From Propionibacteriaceae bacterium (GTDB lineage: Bacteria; Actinomycetota; Actinomycetes; Propionibacteriales; Propionibacteriaceae): a stretch of DNA of 32,171 bases. The position numbers were made by a program, and so were the translations under genes. This document shows positions 7,207 to 16,602 of this stretch, piece by piece (within the stretch, counting starts at the first letter, position 1; each line of letters begins with the position of its first letter). The notes beneath the pieces were generated by a model, which had not been told where the DNA came from, did not search any database, and saw only the letters and a list, made by a program, of their open reading frames with translations. The DNA is taken from the NCBI GenBank assembly GCA_027492545.1, contig JAPUEL010000001.1, positions 1 through 32,171 on the forward strand. The letters run 5' to 3'.

Positions 7207-9441
7207 ATGACGATGACCCTCACCGCCCCCACCCAGCCCCACCCCCCGCAGGAGACCCACGCCCCCGTCGGCCGCCTGTGGGTGGACCGGACGCTCGTGG
7301 ACTTCCTGGACCGCGAGGCCCTGCCGCAGGCCGGCGTGGACCGGGCGCAGTTCTGGGCCGGCTTCGAGCGCGTCTTCGGGGAGTTCTCCGGCCGGAACAA
7401 GGGCCTCCTCGACGAGCGGGACCGGATGCAGCGCGCCATCGACGCGTTCCACCGCGCCACCCCCGGCACCCCGTACGCGCCGCACTACGAGGCGATGCTG
7501 CGGGAGATCGGGTACCTGCTCGATGAGCCCACCGAGGTCCGTGCCCGCACCACGAACGTGGACGCGGAGATCGCGGAGATGGCGGGCCCGCAGCTGGTCG
7601 TCCCGGTCACCAACCGCCGGTTCGCGATCAACGCCGCCAACGCCCGCTGGGGCTCGCTGTACGACGCGCTCTACGGCACCGACGCCATCCCCGACGAGGA
7701 CGGGGCCGGCCGTGGAGCCCGTTACAACCCGGTCCGCGGCCGACGGGTCATCGCCTGGGCCCGGGAGCTGCTGGACCGGGCGGCGCCGCTGGCCTCGGGA
7801 TCGCACGCGGAGGTGGTCCGGTACCAGGCGGGACGGGACCTGAGGGCCACGCTGGCCTCGGGAGAGGTCACCGGCCTGGCCACTGCCTGGGGGTACGTGG
7901 GCTACCAGGGGCCGTCGGATGACCCGACCGCCATCCTGATCGAGAACAACGGCCTCCACATCGAGCTCCGAATCGACCCCACCGGGCCGATCGGCCGAAC
8001 CGACCTGGCCGGCATCGACGACATCGTCCTAGAGTCCGCCGTCACCGCGATCATGGACTTCGAGGACTCGGTGGCCACCGTCGACGGGCCTGACAAGGTG
8101 GTCGGCTACCGCACGTGGCTGGAACTCAACACGGGCACGGCGGACGAGGAGATGTCCAAGGGCGGACGGTCGTTCCTGCGCACCCTGGCCGACGACCGCA
8201 CCTGGACCAGGGCCGACGGCGGGGAACTGACCCTCCACGGGCGGGCGCTCATGCTCTGCCGCAACGTGGGTCACCTCATGACCACGCCGGCCGTCCTCGA
8301 CTCCGAGGGCAGGGAACTGCCGGAGGGCATCCTCGACGCGCTTGTCACCAGCCTGTGCGCCATGCCGGGCCTGTCGTCGCACAACCCTCGCCGCAACTCG
8401 CGCACAGGCTCGATCTACATCGTCAAGCCCAAGCAGCACGGGCCTGAGGAGGTGGCGTTCACCACCACGCTGTTCGCCGCCGTCGAGGACGTCCTCGGCC
8501 TGCCCCGGACCACGCTGAAGATGGGGATCATGGACGAGGAGCGGCGCACCACGCTCAACCTCGCGGCGTGCATCGCTGAGGCGGCGGACCGGATCATCTT
8601 CATCAACACCGGATTCCTCGACCGCACCGGCGACGAGATCCACACCTCGATGGAGGCGGGGCCGATGATCCGCAAGGCGGAGATGAAGCAGGCGGCCTGG
8701 ATGCAGGCCTACGAGGACTGGAACGTCGACGTCGGCATCGCCTGCGGCCTGCCGGGGCGGGCGCAGATCGGCAAGGGAATGTGGGCCAAGACCGACCTCA
8801 TGGCCGACATGGTGGCCGAGAAGATCGGCCACCCGAGCTCCGGCGCCACCACGGCGTGGGTGCCCTCCCCCACCGCCGCCACCCTGCACGCCACCCACTA
8901 CCACCGCGTCGACGCACGCGGGAGGCAGGACGAGATCGCCGACCAGGGGCGACGGGCCGCCCGGGAGCAGCTCCTGCAGATCCCGCTGGCCCCCTCCACC
9001 AGATGGACGCCCGAGGAACGCCAACAGGAGGTCGACAACTCGTGCCAGTCCATCCTGGGCTACGTCGTCCGGTGGATCGACCAGGGGGTGGGCTGCTCGA
9101 AGGTGCCCGACATCACCGACACGTCGCTCATGGAGGACCGGGCCACCTGCCGGATCAGCTCCCAGATGCTGGCCAACTGGATCCGGCACGGGGTCGTCTC
9201 GGAGGCGTTCGTGCTGCAGGCGCTGAAGCGGATGGCCGCGGTGGTCGACGCGCAGAACGCCGACGACCCGGCCTACCGACCCATGTCACCCGGGCCCGAC
9301 GGGGGGTCGTTCCGGGATTCCATCGCCTGGTGCGCCGCCCGGGACCTGGTCATCCAGGGCGCGTGGTCGCCCTCGGGCTACACCGAGCCGATCCTCCACG
9401 CGCGGCGCCGCGAGTACAAGGCGCGGTACGGGCTCAGCTGA
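7207..9441 (+). CDS. glcB: malate synthase G
   Basis: The enzyme condenses glyoxylate with acetyl-CoA to malate, completing the glyoxylate shunt. The 744-residue length is that of monomeric malate synthase G, not the shorter A type. Recognisable segments are [16 protein letters not shown], the [10 protein letters not shown] metal region, and the C-terminal [18 protein letters not shown]. The start ATG follows AAGGAG by 7 nt. The same frame is open through aceA upstream, but nothing there codes. Its 3' end overlaps the end of convergent pyrE by 8 bp, so no separate terminator fits between them. Confidence 0.97.
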   Translation: MTMTLTAPTQPHPPQETHAPVGRLWVDRTLVDFLDREALPQAGVDRAQFWAGFERVFGEFSGRNKGLLDERDRMQRAIDAFHRATPGTPYAPHYEAMLREIGYLLDEPTEVRARTTNVDAEIAEMAGPQLVVPVTNRRFAINAANARWGSLYDALYGTDAIPDEDGAGRGARYNPVRGRRVIAWARELLDRAAPLASGSHAEVVRYQAGRDLRATLASGEVTGLATAWGYVGYQGPSDDPTAILIENNGLHIELRIDPTGPIGRTDLAGIDDIVLESAVTAIMDFEDSVATVDGPDKVVGYRTWLELNTGTADEEMSKGGRSFLRTLADDRTWTRADGGELTLHGRALMLCRNVGHLMTTPAVLDSEGRELPEGILDALVTSLCAMPGLSSHNPRRNSRTGSIYIVKPKQHGPEEVAFTTTLFAAVEDVLGLPRTTLKMGIMDEERRTTLNLAACIAEAADRIIFINTGFLDRTGDEIHTSMEAGPMIRKAEMKQAAWMQAYEDWNVDVGIACGLPGRAQIGKGMWAKTDLMADMVAEKIGHPSSGATTAWVPSPTAATLHATHYHRVDARGRQDEIADQGRRAAREQLLQIPLAPSTRWTPEERQQEVDNSCQSILGYVVRWIDQGVGCSKVPDITDTSLMEDRATCRISSQMLANWIRHGVVSEAFVLQALKRMAAVVDAQNADDPAYRPMSPGPDGGSFRDSIAWCAARDLVIQGAWSPSGYTEPILHARRREYKARYGLS

Positions 9442-9976
9442 GGCCGAGGTCCGTCAGGTCCACCGCGTAGCGGTACTCGAGGCCGGCGTCGCCGACACGT
9501 TCGGCGGCGCCGGTCCCGCGGTCCACCACCACGGCCACCGCGACCACCTCGCCCCCCGCCTCGCGCACGGCCTCGACGGCGGTGAGGGCCGAGCCCCCCG
9601 TCGTCGAGGTGTCCTCCACCACGAGCACCCGGCGGCCCGCCACCTCGGTGCCCTCGATGCGGCGCTGCATGCCATGCCCCTTGGCGGACTTGCGCACCAC
9701 GAAGGCGTCGAGCCGGCCCTCCTCGGCGGCCTTGGCGTGCAGCATGGCGGTGGCGACGGGGTCGGCCCCGAGGGTGAGCCCGCCGACGGCGTCGAAGTCG
9801 AGGTCGGCGACGAGCTCGTTCATCACGCGACCGACCAGTGGCGAGGCCGCACCGTCGAGCGTGACGCGGCGCATGTCGATGTAGTAGTCGGCCTCCTTGC
9901 CGGACGCCAGCGTCACCTTGCCGTGCACGACGGCGAGGGCCTTGATGTGTTCGATGAGTTCGCTGCGGTCTGTCAT
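9434..9976 (-). CDS. pyrE: orotate phosphoribosyltransferase
   Basis: This pyrimidine-biosynthesis enzyme joins orotate to PRPP to form orotidine 5'-monophosphate. The 180-residue protein has the PRPP-binding signature [14 protein letters not shown] at 117-130 and the catalytic-loop segment RKSAKGHG at 95-102. GGAG lies 6 nt before the ATG. Its start overlaps the stop of the sortase-like gene as ATGA, so the two are translationally coupled. No other pyr gene is nearby. Confidence 0.95.
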   Translation of the reverse strand: MTDRSELIEHIKALAVVHGKVTLASGKEADYYIDMRRVTLDGAASPLVGRVMNELVADLDFDAVGGLTLGADPVATAMLHAKAAEEGRLDAFVVRKSAKGHGMQRRIEGTEVAGRRVLVVEDTSTTGGSALTAVEAVREAGGEVVAVAVVVDRGTGAAERVGDAGLEYRYAVDLTDLGLS

Positions 9977-10776
9977 GTCGTCTCCGTCGTGTCCAGGACG
10001 CCGAAACCGACGGCGCGGTCCGGGGTGTCGATGAGGTCTTCGTGGGTGGTCAGCGTGAGGATGGCCTCGGTGGGCGCAAGGTCGGGTTTCCCGGGGACGG
10101 GCTCGAGGACCCAGGAGTCATCGCGGTGCACGGTCAGCTGAGCGAGCGGCAGGGTGATGCGGTAGGTGTAGGTGGCGAGGGGGGTCTCGATGATCACCTC
10201 GTCGTCCACCTCGAGGCTGAGCAGGTCCGCGAAGGGCGCGCCGTGGGTGAGCCGGAGCCCGGCAAGGGCGACGTTGCCCACCTGCCCTGGCAGCGCCGTC
10301 GAGGGGTACCAGCCGATGGCCGCTTTGAGCAGGTCGTCGTCCACCCCGGCGGCGACGGGCCACTCGACGCCGCGCGACGGGATGCGCAGGATCCAGGCCA
10401 CCTCGCCCGGGGCGGGGGCAAGCTCTGCTGGGAGTTCGCCATCCTCGTCGGGCGCGGAGGGTGTCGCGGCGGCCCACTGGTCGCGGAGTTGGGCGACGCC
10501 CTCCGCTGCGGCGGTGCGGGCGAGCCACGTGGTGCCGAAGACCTGCCAGCCGAGGAAACCGCTGACGGCGAGTGTCGCGGCGAGGAGGACGAGCCCGAGG
10601 AGGGCGAGGGGCGAGACACCACGTCGCCGGGTCGGCGCCGGCTCGCCCCGGGTCCGCTGTGGCTCTGCAGCCCGCGACGGGGCGGTCACCGTTTCCCCGG
10701 ACGAGTCGGGAGCAGGGACGCCGGGAGCCGGCTCCACGCCGTCGTCCGCGGCCCGCTTCGCTTCCATGCGCGCCAT
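9973..10776 (-). CDS. sortase-fold membrane protein lacking the catalytic His and Cys
   Basis: The 267-residue protein has a Pro/Ala/Arg-rich cytoplasmic N-terminus, one membrane helix (about 54-76) and an extracellular class E-like sortase domain (about 125-260). Class E sortases normally carry A-G-H-R-x-T and L-T-T-C. Here the first reads ALAGLRLTHG with Leu174 (codon CTC at 10255-10257) in place of the catalytic His. The second reads TLTTHED with His245 where Cys is expected. An Arg (254) remains. It is therefore predicted not to be a transpeptidase, perhaps a binding or scaffold protein. The start ATG has GGGA close upstream. It is coupled to pyrE, with no LPxTG-type substrate in view. 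Confidence 0.82.
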   Translation of the reverse strand: MARMEAKRAADDGVEPAPGVPAPDSSGETVTAPSRAAEPQRTRGEPAPTRRRGVSPLALLGLVLLAATLAVSGFLGWQVFGTTWLARTAAAEGVAQLRDQWAAATPSAPDEDGELPAELAPAPGEVAWILRIPSRGVEWPVAAGVDDDLLKAAIGWYPSTALPGQVGNVALAGLRLTHGAPFADLLSLEVDDEVIIETPLATYTYRITLPLAQLTVHRDDSWVLEPVPGKPDLAPTEAILTLTTHEDLIDTPDRAVGFGVLDTTETT

Positions 10777-10853
10777 TCTTCCCTACCGGGACCGCAGAGG
10801 CGGTCCCGCTCCCGGCGCACGATTCGCGGAATGAGGCGCGACGTCGCGGCAGC

Positions 10854-11087
10854 GGGACGCCAGTGCGAGCCCTCACGCTCAATGAGGGGTGGGGTGACCG
10901 GCACTACCGGCACGATTCCGCGCGTCCATGCCCCTCACCAACCACCTGATGAGTGTCGATAGGGGCACGACTCCGCTCGGCCATCCCACTGATGGCCCAC
11001 GTGTGAGGGGCCCCACTCCGCGGAGTCGTGCCGGTAGTGCCGGTCACCCCACCCCTGCTTGAGCGCAGAGGGCTGCACTGGGGTCCC
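10854..11087. repeat. 234-bp inverted-repeat element, possible non-autonomous mobile element
   Basis: Two 69-bp arms (10854-10922 and 11019-11087) are inverted copies. The inner 38 bases match at 37 positions and the outer parts carry several substitutions and a one-base indel. The 96-bp centre holds a further complementary pair (CCCCTCAC near 10930 with GTGAGGGG at 11003-11010). It also has a third copy of the GGCACGA-Y-TCCGC core near 10966. No transposase is present. The element fills most of the 364-bp gap between cobT and the sortase-like gene, where I see no gene. It could be a MITE-like repeat, a structured RNA or a very long terminator hairpin. Confidence 0.7.
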
Positions 11088-11140
11088 GTTTCCGCGCTTG
11101 GGCGTCCCGGACCGCGGGAGAGAGGCGAGGCGCAGGGCCG

Positions 11141-12196
11141 TCACCCCTCCGCGACACCCGCGGAGTCGAACGTCGCCATCTCCCGCAGGATCCGCGCGGC
11201 CGCCTGCACCGTCGGCAACGCCAGTGCGGCGCCGGTTCCTTCACCGAGCCGGAGATCCAGGTCCACCAGCGGCTGCAGGTCCAGCCACGTCAGCGCCGCC
11301 TTGATGCCGGGCTCGACGCCCGCGTGCCCCGCGATCAGGTAACCGGCCACCGCCTCGTCGAACCCCGCCGCGACGCAGGCCGCCGACGCCGCGATCACCC
11401 CGTCGATGATCACGGGCACCCGACGGGCAGCAGCGCCGAGGATGAAGCCCGCCAGGGCACCGTGCTCGAGGCCCCCGACGGCGGCCAGAACCCCCAGCGG
11501 ATCCGCGCGGTCCGGGCGGTGAAGGGCCAGCGCGCCCTCGATCACGGCGATCTTCCGGGTCAGCATGTCGTCCCCGGCGCCGGCCCCGCGGCCCGTCACC
11601 GAGGTGACGGGCAGGCCGGAGAACGCGGCGATCAGCGCGCTGGCAGGCGTGGTGTTCCCGATGCCCATCTCGCCGGTGAGGAGGATGTCGGCGCCGCCGT
11701 CGATGGCCTCGTTCGCGGCCTCGATGCCCACCTCGAGGGCGGCGCGGGCCTCGTCTCGCGTGAGGGCGGGCTCGACGGAGAGGTCGTGGGTGCCGGGGCG
11801 GACCTTCCGGGCGCGGATCCCGGGGTGCTCGGGCACGTCGGCCGCGACGCCGACGTCCGTGACCCAGACGTCGGCCCCCACCTGACGGGAGATGGCGTTG
11901 ATGGCCGCGCCGCCGGAGGCGATGTTGAGGGCCATCTGCACCGTGACCTCCTGCGGCCAGGGGCTGATGCCCTGAGCGCAGACGCCGTGGTCGCCGGCGA
12001 ACAGGCCGATGACGGCGCGCCCGGGCAGCGGGGGCGGGCAGGCGTCCGCGATGGCGGCGAGCCGGTTGCCGATCTCCTCAAGCCGGCCGAGGCTCCCGGC
12101 GGGCTTGGTGAGGGTCAGCTGCCTGGCCTCGGCTGCCGCCAGGGCGTCGGCGGAGGCGGGGCGGAGGGCGGCGAGGGTGTCGTCGAGGAGGGTCAT
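11141..12196 (-). CDS. cobT: nicotinate-nucleotide--dimethylbenzimidazole phosphoribosyltransferase
   Basis: The enzyme activates the lower-ligand base (5,6-dimethylbenzimidazole) as its alpha-ribotide for nucleotide-loop assembly of cobalamin. The 351-residue protein has the family's KPAGSLGRLE segment, FAGDHGV, the GEMGIGNTTPASA loop and the C-terminal LRLGEGTGAA containing the catalytic Glu. The frame is open about 90 codons further upstream, but AAGGA lies 4 nt before the chosen ATG and homologues start here. It is transcribed away from cobK with 32 nt between the start codons, and the inverted-repeat element lies after its stop. Confidence 0.96.
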   Translation of the reverse strand: MTLLDDTLAALRPASADALAAAEARQLTLTKPAGSLGRLEEIGNRLAAIADACPPPLPGRAVIGLFAGDHGVCAQGISPWPQEVTVQMALNIASGGAAINAISRQVGADVWVTDVGVAADVPEHPGIRARKVRPGTHDLSVEPALTRDEARAALEVGIEAANEAIDGGADILLTGEMGIGNTTPASALIAAFSGLPVTSVTGRGAGAGDDMLTRKIAVIEGALALHRPDRADPLGVLAAVGGLEHGALAGFILGAAARRVPVIIDGVIAASAACVAAGFDEAVAGYLIAGHAGVEPGIKAALTWLDLQPLVDLDLRLGEGTGAALALPTVQAAARILREMATFDSAGVAEG

Positions 12197-12228
12197 GGTG
12201 TCCTTGTCTTCGATGGTTGGATGGGCTG

Positions 12229-12948
12229 GTGATTCTGATCCTTGGCGGCACCGCGGAGGGCCGACAGCTGGCCGAGGCCCTGGCGGGGCGCAAGGCGGTG
12301 CTCTCGCTGGCAGGCCGCACACGCGCCCCGCTGATGGCGGGAGAGGTGCGGACCGGCGGGTTCGGCGGGGCCGAGGGCCTGCGCGACTACCTGCGCGAGC
12401 GGGGGGTGACGGCGGTCGTCGACGCGACGCACCCCTTCGCCGCGGCGATGTCGGCCAATGCGGCCTGGGCATGTGAGGCCGAGGGTGTGCCGCTGGTCCG
12501 GCTCGTGCGGCCGAGCTGGGCCACGCACCCTCTGGCGGGCACCTGGCAGTGGGTGGACGACCACGACGACGCGGCCCGCCTCACGGCCGCGCTCGGGGTC
12601 CGGCCCCTCCTCACCGTCGGCCGCCAACACACTGCTGACTACTTGACGGACCTCGCCGACCGGGACGTGGTGGCCCGCGTGGCCGAACCGCCCGTCGCGT
12701 TCCTGCCTGCACGCTGGACGCTCGTCACCAGCCGCGGGCCGTTCACGCTGGACGGCGAGCGCGAACTGATGGCGGCTCACGGGGTCGACGTGCTGGTGAC
12801 CAAGGATGCGGGCGGTCCGCACACCGACGCCAAGCTCACCGTGGCCGCGGAGCGAGGCGCCGCCGTCGTGATGATCCGGCGCCCTGCGTCGCCCGTGGGA
12901 GTGCCCGAGGTGGCCGATGTCGCGGGGGCGCTGGCCTGGCTGGGCTGA
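12229..12948 (+). CDS. cobK: precorrin-6A (cobalt-precorrin-6A) reductase
   Basis: This NAD(P)H-dependent reductase acts on the corrin macrocycle. The nucleotide-binding start ILILGGTAEGR, DATHPFAAAMSANA in the middle and VTKDAGG near the C-terminus are typical of CobK/CbiJ. The nearby cbiD suggests that the cobalt-early route is used, in which case cbiJ is the better name. I chose the GTG that gives the usual short N-terminus; a TTG four codons upstream is possible. The length is 239 residues. It converges on the cobB/cobC gene with only 5 nt between stop codons. Confidence 0.92.
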   Translation: MILILGGTAEGRQLAEALAGRKAVLSLAGRTRAPLMAGEVRTGGFGGAEGLRDYLRERGVTAVVDATHPFAAAMSANAAWACEAEGVPLVRLVRPSWATHPLAGTWQWVDDHDDAARLTAALGVRPLLTVGRQHTADYLTDLADRDVVARVAEPPVAFLPARWTLVTSRGPFTLDGERELMAAHGVDVLVTKDAGGPHTDAKLTVAAERGAAVVMIRRPASPVGVPEVADVAGALAWLG

Positions 12949-12953
12949 CGCGC

Positions 12954-15452
12954 TCACGGCTTGCCCCTGAGCTCCGAGATGGCGGCGGCCACCCGACGGT
13001 GGATGTCGGGGGTGCGGACCGCGAACCGCAGCCAGGTGGGGCCGAGACCAGGGAACGTCTCTCCGCGCCGCACGGCGAATCCGCGGTCTGCGAGCGGCTC
13101 GCGCAGCGACGTCGGCGACAGCGCGGCGGCGTCGGCGAGCACGAAAGGGGCGTGGCCCGGGACAACGGCGAGGCCGGCGTCGGTGAGGCGGGCGGCGAGA
13201 TCTTCCCGGGCGACGAAGGCCTCGTCGGACAGGCGGGCCGCCTCGGCGACGGCGCTCGGGCACGTGCAGGCGATCGCCGCGCGGATGGCCGGGGTGGAGA
13301 CGGACCAGGGCGGCTGCTGGGCGGCGAGGCGCTCGATGAGGGCGGGGTCCCCGACGACATAGCCGATCCGCAGCCCCGCCAGCCCCCAGGTCTTGGTGAG
13401 CGAGCGAAGCACGAGCCGGCCCGGCATCGACGGCGCGATGAGGGTCTCCGGCTCGCCTGGGACGGCATCCATGAAGGCCTCGTCGACGACGAGAATCTCG
13501 GCCGAAAGCGCGAGGAGGTCCTCCGCGTGGTGGAGGACGCCGGTGGGGTTGGTGGGGTTGCCGACGATGGTGAGGTCCGCCGTGGGCACCTGGGAGGGGA
13601 CGAGCCGGAAGCCGGTGTCGCGGCTGAGGAGGTGGCGGCGGGGGTCGCGGCCGGCGGCGCGGAGCGCGGCCTCGGGCTCGGTGAACTGCGGGTGGACGAT
13701 CAGCGCATCGCCGCGGAGTGCCCGGGCGATGAGGGTGAACGCCTCCGCGGCCCCGGCAACCGGCAGGACCATGGTGGGGTCGACGCGGTGGTGGGCGGCG
13801 ATTGCGTCGCGGGCGGGGGCGGGGTCCGGGTAGGCGGCGAGGTTGCCGTCGCCGAAGATCTCCGCCGTCAGCCAGGTCGGGGTGGTGGGGACCCGGACGT
13901 TGACGGCGAGGTCGACGAGACCTGGGGCGAGGTCGCGGTCACCGTGGTGCAGGAGGTCCGGCTCGGGCCCCGGCGTGGGGATGGGTTTGAGCAAATGGCA
14001 GGGCTCAACGGCGAGATCGGGCCTTGAGAGCGCTCGTATCGGCGTTGAGTCGTGCCATTTGCTCAAACCCCCACCGGCACCGAGCGCCGTGGGGTGGTGG
14101 ACGGCGTCGGCGAAGCGCTGCGCCAGCCGGGGGTGGCCCGCCCAGTGGACGTGGAGGTAAGACGCGTGCAGGGTCTCCCCCGCGACACCGTCGGCTCGCC
14201 CGTCCAGCAGCCACGCCGGCCCGACGGCGCCCTCGGCCCCCGCCTCCCCGGCGCCGCCATGCCCACCAGCGCCCACGGTCGTGCGGTGGAACTCGTGCCC
14301 GGTCACATCCTCGCCGGGTCGGCCGAGCAGCGTCTCCCGATCCGACACCGCCACCCGGTAGCCCATCGTCAACCGCGGACCCATCGCCGCGTCCGCCTCG
14401 ACCGCGCCCACCATCGGCCGCCCGTCCAGGCTTCGGCACAGGTACAACAGCCCGGCGCACTCCGCGACCGTCGGCATCCCGCCCTCGACCGCCGCACGGA
14501 TCTCCGTCGCCAACGCCTCGTTGGCCGCCAACTCACCGGCGTACACCTCGGGGAACCCGCCGCCGAGCCACAGCCCGGCCGTCCCCGCCGGCAGCGCGGA
14601 GTCGACGAGGGGGTCGAACTCCACCACGCGACACCCGGCCGCCGCCAACAGCTCGTCAGTCTCCGGGTAGCGGAACGTGAACGCCCGCCCCCCGGCCACG
14701 GCCACCACCGGCCGCCGGTCCGACGGCGGCGACACCTCCCGCGCCGGATCCCACGCCACGACGTCCAGCGCCGGCGCCCCCGCGGCCACCGCCAGCAGCG
14801 CCGCCACGTCCACGTGCGCGGCCACCACGTCGCCCATCGCCGCGACCCTCGAGTCGTCGCGTTCCGCCACTGGGACCAGGCCCAGATGTCGCGACGGCGC
14901 CTCGATGTCCAGCGCCTTCGGCAGCACCCCCAGCACCGGCAGCCCCACCTCCTCGACGGCGGCGCGGGCCTCCGCGGCGTGCCGGTCGCTGCCCACCTGG
15001 TTGAGGATCACCCCCGCCACGCGCACGCGGGGATCGAACCGCGCCATGCCCAGCGCCACCGCGCCGACGCTCCGCGACGTGTGCCGGGCGTCGATCACCA
15101 GCACCACCGGCGCCTCCAGCAGCCGGGCCACGTGCGCCGTCGACCCGAAGCCGCCGGTGCCGAGCCGCCCGTCGAACAGCCCCATGACGCCCTCGATCAC
15201 CGCCACCTCCGCACCTGCGGCGCCGTGCGCGAACAGCGGCCCGATCCGCTCCTCGCCACAGAGGAACGGATCCAGGTTCCGGCCCGGACGGCCGGTGGCG
15301 AGCCCGTGGTAGCCGGGGTCGATGTAATCCGGCCCGACCTTGAACGGCGCCACCTCCAGCCCGCGCGCCCGCAGCGCGGCCATCAGCCCGGTGGCCACCG
15401 TCGTCTTCCCCTGCCCCGACGACGGCGCCGCGATCACCAGCCGGCTCACCAT
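12954..15452 (-). CDS. cobB: fusion of cobyrinate a,c-diamide synthase and CobC-type aminotransferase-fold enzyme
   Basis: One open frame of 832 codons encodes two B12 enzymes. Residues 1-455 are CobB/CbiA, the glutamine-dependent cobyrinate a,c-diamide synthase. They carry the ATP loop SSGQGKTT at 11-18 and the glutaminase nucleophile in VAECAGL (Cys332). Residues 500-832 are a PLP enzyme of the Rv2231c CobC / threonine-phosphate decarboxylase group, with NPTNPTG at 632-638, VVDEAF at 655-660 and the PLP lysine in SLTKTWGLAGLR (Lys687). Residues 461-490 are encoded by a palindromic element. No ATG or GTG lies in frame between the domains; only two TTG codons could restart translation. The ATG overlaps the cobO stop by 7 nt. 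Confidence 0.88.
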   Translation of the reverse strand: MVSRLVIAAPSSGQGKTTVATGLMAALRARGLEVAPFKVGPDYIDPGYHGLATGRPGRNLDPFLCGEERIGPLFAHGAAGAEVAVIEGVMGLFDGRLGTGGFGSTAHVARLLEAPVVLVIDARHTSRSVGAVALGMARFDPRVRVAGVILNQVGSDRHAAEARAAVEEVGLPVLGVLPKALDIEAPSRHLGLVPVAERDDSRVAAMGDVVAAHVDVAALLAVAAGAPALDVVAWDPAREVSPPSDRRPVVAVAGGRAFTFRYPETDELLAAAGCRVVEFDPLVDSALPAGTAGLWLGGGFPEVYAGELAANEALATEIRAAVEGGMPTVAECAGLLYLCRSLDGRPMVGAVEADAAMGPRLTMGYRVAVSDRETLLGRPGEDVTGHEFHRTTVGAGGHGGAGEAGAEGAVGPAWLLDGRADGVAGETLHASYLHVHWAGHPRLAQRFADAVHHPTALGAGGGLSKWHDSTPIRALSRPDLAVEPCHLLKPIPTPGPEPDLLHHGDRDLAPGLVDLAVNVRVPTTPTWLTAEIFGDGNLAAYPDPAPARDAIAAHHRVDPTMVLPVAGAAEAFTLIARALRGDALIVHPQFTEPEAALRAAGRDPRRHLLSRDTGFRLVPSQVPTADLTIVGNPTNPTGVLHHAEDLLALSAEILVVDEAFMDAVPGEPETLIAPSMPGRLVLRSLTKTWGLAGLRIGYVVGDPALIERLAAQQPPWSVSTPAIRAAIACTCPSAVAEAARLSDEAFVAREDLAARLTDAGLAVVPGHAPFVLADAAALSPTSLREPLADRGFAVRRGETFPGLGPTWLRFAVRTPDIHRRVAAAISELRGKP
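13983..14070. repeat. 88-bp palindromic element inside the cobB/cobC linker
   Basis: The arms GGGTTTGAGCAAATGGCA (13983-14000) and its exact complement (14053-14070) are 18 bp. Similarity continues inward with CTCAACG-x-CGA on both sides, giving about 29 of 32 matches per arm. The element keeps the frame open and encodes the linker between the two enzyme domains. It resembles in-frame palindromic repeats known from a few bacteria, or a former intergenic hairpin captured by the fusion. Confidence 0.75.
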
Positions 15453-16006
15453 TCGATGCCCGCCTGGCCGCGCTGGCCCTGCTGGAAGGGGTGCTTGACG
15501 AGGGTCATCTCGGTGACGAGGTCCGCGGCGTCGATCAACTCCTGCGGGCATCGTCGGCCCGTGATCACCACGTGCTGGCGCCCCGGCCGCGACCCCAACG
15601 CCTCCACCACCTCGGCCACGTCGATCCAGCCCCACGCCAGCGGGTAGGTGAACTCGTCGAGCAGCCAGAAGCGGTGCCGCTCCTCCGCCAGGCCCTCGCG
15701 GATGCTGCGCCAGCCCTCCCCGGCCTGCTCGGCCGGGTCGACGGCGGTGTGCGCCCGCGACCACGACCAGCCGGTGCCCATCTTCTCCCACGTCAGCCCG
15801 CCGCGCTCCGGCAGCGAGGCGAACGCCTCCTGCTCGCCGGTGCGCCACTTGGCGGACTTCACGAACTGGTAGACGCCCACATCCCAGCCCTGCGCCCACG
15901 AGCGCAGCGCCATCCCGAGGGCGGCGGTGGTCTTGCCCTTGCCGTCGCCGGTGTGGACCGCGACGATCGGCCGCTGCCTCAGCTCGCGCGTGGACGGCTC
16001 GCTCAC
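15446..16006 (-). CDS. cobO: cob(I)yrinic acid a,c-diamide adenosyltransferase
   Basis: The enzyme attaches the 5'-deoxyadenosyl upper ligand from ATP to the reduced cobalt of the corrinoid (CobO/BtuR type). The 186-residue protein carries the modified P-loop HTGDGKGKTTAA at 18-29. It also has the family segments YQFVKSAKWRTGE and LDEFTYPLAWGW, and ends with TLVKHPFQQGQRGQAGIEW. The GTG start overlaps the cbiT stop (GTGA) and has GGAGGG 6 nt upstream. Longer upstream frame is shadow of cbiT. It is the penultimate gene of the riboswitch-controlled operon. Confidence 0.95.
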   Translation of the reverse strand: MSEPSTRELRQRPIVAVHTGDGKGKTTAALGMALRSWAQGWDVGVYQFVKSAKWRTGEQEAFASLPERGGLTWEKMGTGWSWSRAHTAVDPAEQAGEGWRSIREGLAEERHRFWLLDEFTYPLAWGWIDVAEVVEALGSRPGRQHVVITGRRCPQELIDAADLVTEMTLVKHPFQQGQRGQAGIEW

Positions 16007-16602
16007 CGCGATCCCTCCACGACATACCCCCAGCTGACGACGGCCCGAGCGGGCGTCCAGCCCAGCAGGCGGCCGATGGGCGCGGCGTGCTCGTGGTGCA
16101 GCCGGGCGAGCTGCCCGCCCCACCGTCGGTACGCCGCGACACACACCTCCTCGGCCTCCACCGTCACCCCGTGCACGACGATCCGGCCCCCGGGCGGCAA
16201 CGCCTCGACGGCCCGCTCCACCAGCGACGGGGTCGCTCCCCCGCCGATGAACACCGCGTCCGGCCGGGGCAGGCCATCCAGTGCCTCCGCGACACCCGCC
16301 TCCACCAGCCGCACCGCCCCCGCGGGCGCCAGCCGGGCCGCGTTCGCCGCGACCCTCGCCGCCCGCTCCGGCACCCGTTCGACGGCGACCGCCCGGGCCC
16401 CGTCGGCCGCCCGGCACCACTCGACGGCCACGGATCCGGCTCCCGCGCCGAGGTCCCACAGCAGTTCACCGGCCCGCGGGCGCAGCAGCGCCAGGGCGGA
16501 CGCCCGGATGTGCCGCTTGGTGATGAGCCCGTCGTGCTCGAAGACGTCGTCGGGAAGGCCGGGGGTGCGGCCGAGGACGGTGCCGTCGGGATCGGTGATC
16601 AT
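16003..16602 (-). CDS. cbiT: precorrin-6Y (cobalt-precorrin-6B) C15-methyltransferase, decarboxylating subunit
   Basis: This SAM-dependent enzyme methylates C15 and decarboxylates the C12 acetate side chain. The 199-residue protein has [20 protein letters not shown] at 15-34, the substrate-binding opening of CbiT and of the C-terminal half of CobL. The SAM loop [16 protein letters not shown] follows at 47-62. The partner activity CbiE (C5 methylation), which is fused to this domain in CobL, is absent here and must lie elsewhere. The ATG overlaps the cbiO stop as ATGA. Placed after the cobalt transporter genes, it belongs to the same transcript. Confidence 0.93.
   Translation of the reverse strand: MITDPDGTVLGRTPGLPDDVFEHDGLITKRHIRASALALLRPRAGELLWDLGAGAGSVAVEWCRAADGARAVAVERVPERAARVAANAARLAPAGAVRLVEAGVAEALDGLPRPDAVFIGGGATPSLVERAVEALPPGGRIVVHGVTVEAEEVCVAAYRRWGGQLARLHHEHAAPIGRLLGWTPARAVVSWGYVVEGSR

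Noticed and set aside
10686..11342. Short mirrored ORFs beginning MPVVPVTPP on both strands
   Set aside because: They arise because the inverted repeat carries the same sequence on each arm. No ribosome binding site or plausible protein continues from them.
15453..16142. Upstream extension of the cobB/cobC frame
   Set aside because: It is the out-of-frame shadow of cobO. CobB clearly begins at the ATG overlapping the cobO stop.
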